A stretch of 15,535 nt of DNA from Chloroflexota bacterium (lineage in GTDB: Bacteria > Chloroflexota > Dehalococcoidia > SM23-28-2 > RBG-16-64-32). Each line of letters opens with the position of its first letter. Position 1 is the stretch's first letter. The position numbers and the translations under genes are program-made. The notes under the pieces are model-generated. The model saw only the letters and a list, made by a program, of their open reading frames with translations. It had not been told where the DNA came from and did not search any database. The stretch lies in assembly GCA_005880055.1 (NCBI GenBank), contig VBJS01000024.1, positions 1-15,535 on the forward strand, in the 5' to 3' direction. Positions 1-7,771 of the stretch are shown here, one piece after another.

Positions 1-81
1 GAAACGCCGCCCGAACGGGCCCGTAACACGGCTGAAATTCCCTATGGGCTACCCTGTCGTGGCACCGCAAGGAGGTGGCTC

Positions 82-351
82 ATGGGATTACTGAGTAAAG
101 TCCTGGGCGGCGGCCAGAAGGAAGAGATAGAGGTAGAGGCTCCGCCTTGTCCCCATACGTCGCTGATTCAGCGCTGGGAAAACGCGAACGAAATGGGCAA
201 GAAGGAGCTGGCCCGCTATATCTGCACATCATGCGGCGAGACGTTCAGCTACGAGCAGGCGGAGAAGATACTGAACCCTGACCGCGCCGACACGGGCGCC
301 GCCCGCGTGTTTGCTGACGAGGCCAGGGAAGAAGAGCCAAGCGTTCGCTGA
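82..351 (+). CDS. small zinc-ribbon protein of unknown function
   Basis: An 89-residue soluble protein with an ideal Shine-Dalgarno (AAGGAGGT, 69-76) 5 nt before the ATG. The sequence shows one probable zinc knuckle: Cys23 and His25 (CPH) pair with Cys48 and Cys51 (CTSCGE), so the site would be C-x-H...C-x2-C. The start is glycine-rich (MGLLSKVLGGG) and the last 25 residues are acidic and probably disordered. There is no signal peptide or membrane segment. Short proteins with one zinc ribbon often bind nucleic acid or protein partners, but I do not recognise a named family and assign no function. It stands alone, converging on the thiolase gene. Coding status is well supported by the ribosome site and the cysteine motif. 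Confidence 0.8.
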   Translation: MGLLSKVLGGGQKEEIEVEAPPCPHTSLIQRWENANEMGKKELARYICTSCGETFSYEQAEKILNPDRADTGAARVFADEAREEEPSVR

Positions 352-380
352 AGCCAGGCTGCTCTTCGGTTTCGGCTCTT
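331..380 (+). terminator. possible weak hairpin terminator at the 3' end of the zinc-ribbon gene
   Basis: GAAGAGC (331-337) can pair with GCTCTTC (361-367), and AAGAGCC (332-338) can alternatively pair with GGCTCTT (374-380). The stem encloses smaller inverted repeats (AGCC-A-GGCT at 352-360). It overlaps the stop codon. No U-tract follows, so intrinsic termination is doubtful. The rest of 352-498, between two convergent genes, holds only a second short hairpin (471-487) and nothing else I can recognise. Confidence 0.25.
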
Positions 381-498
381 GATTAACGTTGGGTATCCGG
401 CGGCGCTCAAGTGCCGTGCGGCGTCTTTCACAAGGTCCCCGCCAAGACTTGAAAGCCTCGGCTACGTGGTGCTGGTTTGAATCCAGCTAGCGGTGAGA

Positions 499-1743
499 CT
501 ACCAGTCGTAGTGTTCACGCTCAAGGGCGACCGACATCCCCATGCCGGCCCCCATGCAGAGGGTGACGAGGCCCCATTCGGCATCGCGGCGGTTCATCTC
601 GTAGGCGATCGTCCCGACCAGGCGAGTGCCGCTGGCGCCGAGGGGATGGCCCAGGGCCACTGCTCCGCCGTTCGGGTTCACCTTCTCCCACTCCCATCCC
701 AACTCCTCGCCGACAGCAAGGACCTGGCAGGCGAAGGCCTCGTTTATCTCGATGAGATCGAAGTCGCCGATGTCCATGCCGGTGCGCTTGAGCAGTTTCT
801 GGGTAGCGGGAGCGGGCCCGATGCCCATGATCGTTGGGTCCACGCCAACTGTCGCCGCGTGGCGGAAAGTGACGAGCGGCTTCAGGCCTTTTTCCTTCGC
901 GAGCTCTTTGGACATGATGAGGGCCATGGTTGCGCCGTCCGTGCGCGGGCAGGCATTGCCTGCCGTCACGAGCCCGTCGGCCTTGTAGGATGGCTTCAGC
1001 GAGGCGAGCTTCTCCAAGCTCGTATCCTCGCGCGGGTTCTGGTCGGTATCGACCGTCGTGCTTGAGCCGTCGGAGTAGGAGATGGTGACCGGCTGGATCT
1101 CCGGCTCCAGAAGCCCTTCTTTTTGGGCGCGGATGGCCTTGCGGTGGCTATCAAGGGCAAACCGGTCTGACGCTTCGCGGGAGATGCCCCGCTCCTGGGC
1201 AAGCTTCTCGGCCGTCTGGCCCATGTCCATGATCCAGGGCTCGACGGCCTGGTACCAGCGCTTGTTCCAGACCGGCTTCTTGCCGTCGGGCCACTGCGCC
1301 GGCAGGAACTCGCGTGCCATCACCTCCGCGGTTTGAGCCTGTTGGAGGTTGCGCTCGTCGCCCGGCGGGATGGGCTGAACGCGGTCCATTGTCTCGACGC
1401 CGCCGGCGAGAACGACATCTGACATACCCGCCATCACCGCGAATGCGCCCTGGACGCTCGCCTGGAGTGAAGAGCCACACTGCTTGTTCATGTCGGTGGC
1501 GCTGATGCTGAAGGGGAGCCCGGCCTCGAAGACGTAATGGCGGGAGCGGGTGAGCATGCCGGCAATGCCGACGGAGCCCATCAGACTCTCGTCCACTTCT
1601 TCAGGAGCAACGTGATTGCGCTCCAGGATGTTCTTCAAAAGCGGGACTACAAGGTCGACATGGGTTATATCGCGGAAGACGCCCCGCTGGCCGGCGCGGC
1701 CGAAGGGCGTCCTGAGCATATCGATGAGGACGGCTTCTTTCAT
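499..1743 (-). CDS. thiolase / acetyl-CoA acyltransferase
   Basis: A 414-residue thiolase, full length for the family (about 390-430). Thiolases condense two acyl-CoAs or cleave 3-ketoacyl-CoA in fatty-acid oxidation or acetoacetyl-CoA synthesis, in the cytosol. Visible catalytic features are the nucleophilic cysteine in NKQCGSS (Cys89), NEAFA (334-338), the GHP histidine (His366 in ALGHPLGASG) and the second cysteine in CMGAGMG (Cys396). The CoA-loop region reads TAGNACPRTDGA instead of the usual TAGNSSGxxDGA, a mild variant. The start is fixed by an AGGAGGT ribosome site just upstream on the minus strand. No other beta-oxidation or polyketide gene is nearby, so direction and chain length cannot be set. 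Upstream DNA carries repeats that could bind a regulator. Confidence 0.92.
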   Translation of the reverse strand: MKEAVLIDMLRTPFGRAGQRGVFRDITHVDLVVPLLKNILERNHVAPEEVDESLMGSVGIAGMLTRSRHYVFEAGLPFSISATDMNKQCGSSLQASVQGAFAVMAGMSDVVLAGGVETMDRVQPIPPGDERNLQQAQTAEVMAREFLPAQWPDGKKPVWNKRWYQAVEPWIMDMGQTAEKLAQERGISREASDRFALDSHRKAIRAQKEGLLEPEIQPVTISYSDGSSTTVDTDQNPREDTSLEKLASLKPSYKADGLVTAGNACPRTDGATMALIMSKELAKEKGLKPLVTFRHAATVGVDPTIMGIGPAPATQKLLKRTGMDIGDFDLIEINEAFACQVLAVGEELGWEWEKVNPNGGAVALGHPLGASGTRLVGTIAYEMNRRDAEWGLVTLCMGAGMGMSVALEREHYDW

Positions 1744-1768
1744 TTGGACCTCCTAGGGCTGCTTTAGG

Positions 1769-1795
1769 GCGATTAGCAATCGCTAGATTAGCATA
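1769..1795 (-). promoter_or_regulatory. candidate -10 box and operator repeats upstream of the thiolase gene
   Basis: On the minus strand a TATGCT hexamer (1795-1790) could be the -10 of the thiolase promoter; the -35 position (GCTACC, 1818-1813) is poor. Just downstream is a 6-bp inverted repeat, GCGATT-AGC-AATCGC (1769-1783), near the expected start of transcription. On the plus strand GATTAGCA occurs exactly twice (1771-1778 and 1786-1793), 15 bp apart. The arrangement suits repressor binding over the promoter, but this is inference from position. Confidence 0.35.
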
Positions 1796-1849
1796 CACCG
1801 TCTGCGGGCGATGGTAGCCTGCCGGCACGAGATCAGGTCAATCGGCGAG

Positions 1850-2293
1850 CTACCGCAGGCGTGACATAACGCCATTGACAGCAGAACAAGCGTTCGGGTA
1901 GCGTCTACCTCGGAAGCCATTCGACTGTGAGGTCCGCGATTTGCCGGAACTCACCAGCGTGGCGTCCAGGCGCTGCGCCAGCGCTGCCGCAATGCAGTCG
2001 GCGTAGGAGATGCGAATCGTACCTTTAATGATCGCTGCTGCAATCGCCAGCTGTTCATCAATCGCTACGACTGCGATCGGCAGCGTCCGGCACTCGCCGA
2101 GAACAGCCTGCGCCCGTTTGGCGCCGAACTCGCGAATGGTCCTGTAGATCACTTCCCCGAGGTTAACGACGGCTATGACCAGGCTTGCCTCCCCCGCGAA
2201 CCCGAGACTGAAGATTCTCTGTACTCGCGGCGCGCCGGGTTCGTTCCGAAACATGGCGAGAAGCGCGAAGCTATCGAGAACGTAAGTCTTCAC
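1850..2293 (-). CDS. vapC: VapC-like PIN-domain toxin with frameshifted carboxy terminus
   Basis: PIN-domain ribonuclease, toxin half of a VapBC module; active members cleave RNA using a cluster of acidic residues that hold Mg2+. Asp7 (YVLDSFALL), Glu47 (NLGEV) and Asp99 (SYADC) are present. The normal fourth site, in a TGDxEF motif after TLV, is missing: the frame runs into SSGKSRTSQ and an unrelated Arg-rich tail. The original tail is readable one frame over from 1952 to 1905 (minus strand) as EFRQIADLTVEWLPR then stop, a standard VapC ending. A small deletion of non-triplet length therefore removed the TGD codons. The GTG start overlaps the antitoxin stop by 4 nt (GTGA), showing translational coupling. 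The toxin as read is probably inactive or weakened, unless the deletion is a sequence error. Confidence 0.85.
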   Translation of the reverse strand: MKTYVLDSFALLAMFRNEPGAPRVQRIFSLGFAGEASLVIAVVNLGEVIYRTIREFGAKRAQAVLGECRTLPIAVVAIDEQLAIAAAIIKGTIRISYADCIAAALAQRLDATLVSSGKSRTSQSNGFRGRRYPNACSAVNGVMSRLR

Positions 2294-2556
2294 GAGTTAG
2301 GAAGTCGCGGAGGAGGCAGGTCCTTCTCCTCTTCTTCTAACTCCCGCTGTTTCTCCTCCAGGAAATCGGCCATCGAACCCTTGCGGGGGAGTATCCCTCT
2401 CGAAGCTCTGATGGGGTCTGCATGAACAGGAAGAACCACGATCTGTCCGCCCCAATCGATGAACTGTACCCGGTCACCCTTTTTCAGCCCGTATTTCTTG
2501 CGGATCTCCTTCGGGATAACAACCAGGCCTTTTTCGGAAATGATCGATCCAGCCAT
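2290..2556 (-). CDS. vapB: AbrB/SpoVT-type antitoxin (VapB)
   Basis: An 88-residue antitoxin. Residues 1-47 form a SpoVT-AbrB swapped-hairpin DNA-binding domain: the pattern SEKGLVVIPKEIRKKYGLKKGDRVQF is typical (split here as SEKGLVVIPKEI and RKKYGLKKGDRV). Residues 48-88 are a charged tail with the helix MADFLEEKQRELEEEEKD and a Pro-rich end, the kind that wraps around a PIN toxin. Such antitoxins neutralise the partner toxin and repress their own promoter as the complex. It lies directly upstream of vapC with a 4-nt overlap. The ATG is preceded by a modest GAGG ribosome site. It looks intact, unlike its partner. Confidence 0.9.
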   Translation of the reverse strand: MAGSIISEKGLVVIPKEIRKKYGLKKGDRVQFIDWGGQIVVLPVHADPIRASRGILPRKGSMADFLEEKQRELEEEEKDLPPPRLPNS

Positions 2557-2588
2557 GCTGCAACCTCGCTCTCTACGAATCCGCCTTT

Positions 2589-2617
2589 AGTATAGACGAA
2601 CCGTCAAGACGTGCCTA
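2589..2617 (-). promoter_or_regulatory. probable vapBC promoter, overlapping the original dnaE2 start
   Basis: Minus strand: TAGGCA (2617-2612, four of six to TTGACA), a 17-nt spacer and TATACT (2594-2589, five of six to TATAAT). The spacer contains GACG-AAC-CGTC (2595-2605), a short inverted repeat where the VapB-VapC complex could bind. The -35 lies over the GTG that originally began dnaE2, so the two divergent units share their control DNA. I see no equally good plus-strand promoter and no GAAC-N4-GTTC LexA-type box here. Confidence 0.5.
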
Positions 2618-2733
2618 CAGAATACGCCGAACTCCACACGCACTCCAACTTCTCTTTCCTCGAAGGCGCCTCTCATATTGACGAGCTGGTGCTCCGCGCT
2701 TGCGCGCCCGCGCCTGGGGCCTTCGCCCCATAA
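2611..2733 (+). pseudogene. dnaE2: orphaned amino-terminal piece of DnaE2 (start of PHP domain)
   Basis: Read from GTG at 2611 this frame gives YAELHTHSNFSFLEGASHIDEL, the unmistakable opening of a DnaE/DnaE2 PHP domain including the HxH metal motif. After about 30 codons it runs into unrelated residues and stops at TAA 2731-2733. The main polymerase frame begins in a different phase at about 2700 with GLRPITGAEITL, which in intact relatives follows roughly 30-35 residues later, past a TDHDG motif. So both a stretch of PHP domain and the reading frame are lost here. Compare the next entry for the consequence. Confidence 0.8.
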
Positions 2734-5700
2734 CCGGCGCCGAAATTACACTCGCCTCCGGCCATCACCTCACGCTCCTCTGCGAGACCGCCCGTGGCTA
2801 CGCCAACCTCTGCCGCATCCTCACCCACGCCCACCTGGACCACGAGCGGGGAAAGCCATGCCTGGAGCCGGACGTCCTCTCGCGCCACACGGAAGGGCTG
2901 ATCGCCCTTTCCGGTTGCCGCAGCGGTGAAGTCGCCTCGCTCGTCGCTGCCGGGCGCTACTGGGAGGCGGAGGAGACGGCGCTTCGTTACACCTCCTGGT
3001 TCGGCCGCCAGAACTTCTTCATCGAACTTCAGAACAACCTCGTCTACGGCGATGCGCCCCGCAACCGGCGCTCGGCGGAACTGGCAGAGCACCTGGGCCT
3101 CGGCATTGTGGCGACCGGCAACGCGCACTACCACCAGCGCGAAAGGCACGGCCTCCAGGACGTGCTCGTCGCCATCAAGAACCGGACCACGCTCGACGCC
3201 TCCCACCGGCTCCGCCGCGAGAACTCTGAGTACTATCTCAGGCCACCCGCAGAGATGGCTCAGCTCTTCGCAGAGCAACCAAGCGCCATCGCGAACACGA
3301 TAAGCATCGCCGAGCGCTGCCGTTTCGACCTGACGCGAGACCTGGACTACCGATTCCCGGAATGCCCGGTGCCGGAGGGCGAGACGGCCGAATCCCACCT
3401 GCGCAAGCTCTGTCATAAGGAGGCCTCACTCCGCTACGTTCGCTTCACTCCTGAAATCGAAGAACGGCTGGAACAGGAGCTGCGGCTTATCGAGAAACAC
3501 GGGCTCGCCGGCTTCTTCCTGATCCACCGTGAGATCCTGCGGCTGGCCGAGCAGGTGGCGGCGGAGATCAAGGGCCGCCCCTATCACGGCCCGCCCGGCC
3601 GCGGCCGCGGCTCCTCCGTCGGCTCCGTTATCTGCTACCTGATCGGCCTCTCTCACATCGATCCCATCGCTAATAACCTCTTCCTCGGCCGCTTCCTAAA
3701 TGAAGAGATGGCCTCCGTCCCCGACATCGACCTCGACTTCCCGCGCGATATCCGCGAGAAGCTGATGCTGCGTGTCTACGAGCACTTCGGGCAGGACCAC
3801 GTGGGCCTCGTCGCCACCTTCCCCACGTACCGCGTGCGCGGCGCCGTGCGTGAGGTGGGAAAGGCGCTGGGGCTGCCGGCGGCCGAACTGGACCGCCTGG
3901 CGAAGGCTAGCGATGGTTACTCTGCCAAAGGTACTCAAGAGGAGATGTCCCGCCTGCCGCACTACCGCGAGAAGTTGGTCTCGCCGCTCTGGCGCCACCT
4001 GGCGGAGCTTGCCGAGCAGATCGCCGGCTTCCCCCGCCACATCAGCCAGCACGTGGGCGGCATGGTTATCTCCTCCCGCCCGCTGATCGAGCTGGTCCCC
4101 CAGGAGCAGTCCGCCATGGAAGGCCGCATCCTCATGCAGTGGGACAAGGACTCCGTGGACGACGCGCGCATGATCAAGATCGATTTCCTGGCCCTGGGCA
4201 TGCTCTCCGCCGTTGACGACTGCCTGGAGCTCATCGAACGCCAGCGCGGCCGTCGCATCGACCTCTCGCGCATCGATTTCCAGGACCAGCGCGTCTACGG
4301 CTCCATCTGCCAGGCGGACACGATGGGCGTCTTCCAGATCGAATCGCGCGCCCAGATGCAGACGCTGCCGCGCGTGCGGCCGCAAAACCTGGACGACCTG
4401 ACCGTGGAAGTGGCTATCATCCGTCCCGGCCCAATCGTCGGCGGCTCCGTTAACCCGTACATCAACCGGCGCATGGGCAAGGAGCCGGTCACCTACGACC
4501 ACCCCAGCCTGAAGCCCGTGCTGGGTGAGACGCTGGGCGTCATCCTCTACCAGGAGCAGGTGCTGCAGACCTCCATGGCGCTGGCCGGATTCAGCGCCGG
4601 GCAGGCGGAGAGCCTGCGCCGAGCCATGAGCCGCAAGCGCTCGCACCAGGCGATCGAACAGCTGCGGGAGCAGTTCATGGAGGGCTGCCGGGCCAACGGC
4701 GTGCCGAAGGGTGCAGCGGAGAGCGCCTTCCGGAAGATTGAAGGCTTCGCCGAGTTCGGCTTCCCCAAGGCCCACGCCGCCGCCTTCGGCCTCCTCGCCT
4801 ACCAGACCGCCTGGCTGCGCGCCTACTACCCGGCGGAGTTCCTCTGCGCGCTCTTCAACGCCCAGCCCATGGGGTTCTACGCCCCGCACGTCCTGGTCTG
4901 GGACGGCAGGCGCCACGGCGTAGGTGTGCTCCGGCCCGATATCAACAAGAGCGGCGCCAACTGCACCCTGGAGGAGATAAGCGGAGAGCAGCCGGAAACC
5001 CCGGCGGGCGCGGACGGCGAACTTTCAACTTCCAACTTCCAACTATCAACCGGCCCGGCCGTCCGCATCGGCCTGCGCTATGTCCGCGGGCTTTCCGAAA
5101 AGAAGGGGGCTAAGGAGATCGAGGACGAGCGCGCAGGCGGCGGCGAGTTCCGCTCGCTGTTTGACTTCTTGGAACGGACCAGGATGAAGCGCGAGCAAGT
5201 CGAGAACCTGGTCGCCTGCGGCGCCTTCGACGGCTTCGGCCTGGAGCGGCGCGAGCTGCTCTGGCAGCTGGGGTTGCTCTACCGCTCAGAGGGCCGCAAC
5301 GCCGGGCAGCGCCAGCTCGCATTGGCGCTGCACACGGAGCAGGACATGGTAACCCTTCCGCCGATGAGCGATTGGGACCGCATGCGCGCCGATTACCTTG
5401 TCCTGGGCCTGACCCCGGGACGCCACCCCATGTCCTTCCTGCGCCCGCGCCTCAACGAAGGGATGGCGACCAGCCGCATGCTGGAATCACTGGCCGACGG
5501 CGCTCAGATTGAAGTGGCAGGGCTGGTCGTCTGCCGCCAGCAGCCGGGGACCGCCAAGGGCTTCGTCTTCCTGGTGCTTGAGGACGAATGGGGCCTCGTC
5601 AACGTTATCGTCCGCCCGGACCTTTACGAGGAGCAGAGGCCAATCGTCCGCGGCGAGCCCTTCCTGATCCTGAAGGGAGAGCTCCAGCGGCGGGACGGCA

Positions 5701-5804
5701 TCACCAACCTGATGGCACAGTCCTTCACACCCCTTCGCGCCGGCGAAGGGCTGGCGCCCGCCTCTCACAACTTCGGACACGGCGGGCACGGCGGGCGCCA
5801 CTGA
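2700..5804 (+). CDS. dnaE2: error-prone DNA polymerase III alpha subunit DnaE2 (ImuC type), PHP start missing
   Basis: C-family DNA polymerase, 1034 codons from TTG at 2700; intact DnaE2 proteins are about 1050-1100. DnaE2 carries out lesion bypass and induced mutagenesis, usually with ImuA/ImuB, neither of which is here. Seen: remaining PHP domain (GAEITL to GNAHYHQRERHGLQDVL), palm with the catalytic motif PDIDLDF (Asp342/344/346) and the third acid in KIDFLALGM (Asp495), then FGFPKAHAAAFGLLAYQTAWL, a helix-hairpin-helix region, and a terminal OB fold (about 935-1015) typical of DnaE2. From the palm on, the frame is uninterrupted. The start is odd: TTG with no ribosome site, no intact PHP beginning, and the true start left at 2611 in another frame. 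A linker after GANCTLE carries a heptamer-repeat insertion. Either recently damaged, or the junction at 2698-2715 is an assembly error. Confidence 0.9.
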   Translation: MRARAWGLRPITGAEITLASGHHLTLLCETARGYANLCRILTHAHLDHERGKPCLEPDVLSRHTEGLIALSGCRSGEVASLVAAGRYWEAEETALRYTSWFGRQNFFIELQNNLVYGDAPRNRRSAELAEHLGLGIVATGNAHYHQRERHGLQDVLVAIKNRTTLDASHRLRRENSEYYLRPPAEMAQLFAEQPSAIANTISIAERCRFDLTRDLDYRFPECPVPEGETAESHLRKLCHKEASLRYVRFTPEIEERLEQELRLIEKHGLAGFFLIHREILRLAEQVAAEIKGRPYHGPPGRGRGSSVGSVICYLIGLSHIDPIANNLFLGRFLNEEMASVPDIDLDFPRDIREKLMLRVYEHFGQDHVGLVATFPTYRVRGAVREVGKALGLPAAELDRLAKASDGYSAKGTQEEMSRLPHYREKLVSPLWRHLAELAEQIAGFPRHISQHVGGMVISSRPLIELVPQEQSAMEGRILMQWDKDSVDDARMIKIDFLALGMLSAVDDCLELIERQRGRRIDLSRIDFQDQRVYGSICQADTMGVFQIESRAQMQTLPRVRPQNLDDLTVEVAIIRPGPIVGGSVNPYINRRMGKEPVTYDHPSLKPVLGETLGVILYQEQVLQTSMALAGFSAGQAESLRRAMSRKRSHQAIEQLREQFMEGCRANGVPKGAAESAFRKIEGFAEFGFPKAHAAAFGLLAYQTAWLRAYYPAEFLCALFNAQPMGFYAPHVLVWDGRRHGVGVLRPDINKSGANCTLEEISGEQPETPAGADGELSTSNFQLSTGPAVRIGLRYVRGLSEKKGAKEIEDERAGGGEFRSLFDFLERTRMKREQVENLVACGAFDGFGLERRELLWQLGLLYRSEGRNAGQRQLALALHTEQDMVTLPPMSDWDRMRADYLVLGLTPGRHPMSFLRPRLNEGMATSRMLESLADGAQIEVAGLVVCRQQPGTAKGFVFLVLEDEWGLVNVIVRPDLYEEQRPIVRGEPFLILKGELQRRDGITNLMAQSFTPLRAGEGLAPASHNFGHGGHGGRH
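5021..5050 (+). repeat. heptanucleotide tandem array inside dnaE2
   Basis: Four contiguous 7-bp units, ACTTTCA, ACTTCCA, ACTTCCA, ACTATCA, plus a trailing AC. They encode ELSTSNFQLSTG, in an extra linker absent from the usual DnaE2 layout between GANCTLE and AVRIGLRYVRGL. The array is AT-richer than its surroundings and resembles short tandem repeats normally found between genes. Because 7 is not a multiple of 3, gain or loss of one unit would break the polymerase frame. Confidence 0.85.
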
Positions 5805-5869
5805 CGCTGTCTTCACGCTTGTCAACAAATTGCGCCGCTTGCCCGTTAATCCTGCGCACCCGGCGCTGC

Positions 5870-5875
5870 TAGAAT
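5870..5875 (+). promoter_or_regulatory. possible -10 box of a leaderless mutL transcript
   Basis: TAGAAT ends 9 nt before the mutL ATG, so transcription would begin within a few bases of the start codon. No Shine-Dalgarno is visible between it and the ATG, which is what a leaderless message would need. No good -35 stands at 17-18 nt. Weak evidence; mutL could also be read through from dnaE2, 80 nt upstream. Confidence 0.3.
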
Positions 5876-5884
5876 CGCCTCAAG

Positions 5885-7648
<1,764 letters not shown>

Positions 7649-7681
7649 GCCCGAATTTTCAGCCGCTAGTTCAATAGGAAA

Positions 7682-7695
7682 TAAACCGTGGTTTA
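7682..7695. promoter_or_regulatory. inverted repeat upstream of the secreted protease gene, possible operator
   Basis: TAAACC-GT-GGTTTA: a perfect 6-bp inverted repeat with a 2-nt centre, AT-rich in GC-rich surroundings, 77 nt before the protease ATG and just upstream of a candidate promoter. The 2-nt centre makes an RNA hairpin unlikely and a protein-binding site more plausible. The factor is unknown. Confidence 0.4.
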
Positions 7696-7706
7696 CGGCC
7701 GGTGTA

Positions 7707-7735
7707 TTGTCAGCCCCCCCTTCGCCCGATAGCGT
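7707..7735 (+). promoter_or_regulatory. weak candidate promoter of the S8 protease gene
   Basis: TTGTCA (7707-7712, five of six to the consensus -35), a 17-nt spacer containing a run of seven C, and TAGCGT (7730-7735, only three of six). Position and spacing fit; the -10 is poor. Confidence 0.3.
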
Positions 7736-7771
7736 TCTTGTAACGGACCAACTTTCCGCCCAAGGAGTGCT

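Noticed and set aside
471..487. tRNA-like T-arm: GCTGG-TTTGAAT-CCAGC, a 5-bp stem with a 7-nt T-loop-like loop.
   Set aside because: The 7 nt after it (TAGCGGT) have no complementary ACCGCTA in the preceding 100 nt and no anticodon arm is found; the loop also lacks the conserved C56.
493..1065. Plus-strand frame of 190 codons opposite the thiolase.
   Set aside because: Overlaps a well-supported thiolase with all catalytic motifs; no ribosome site.
2557..2610. SOS (LexA) box before dnaE2.
   Set aside because: No GAAC-N4-GTTC or CTGT-N8-ACAG pattern; only GAACCGTCAAGAC, which is not symmetrical.
3696..4916. Long open frame of 406 codons on the minus strand.
   Set aside because: Lies wholly inside dnaE2; product is His/Ala/Leu-rich with no domain, a by-product of high GC codon use.
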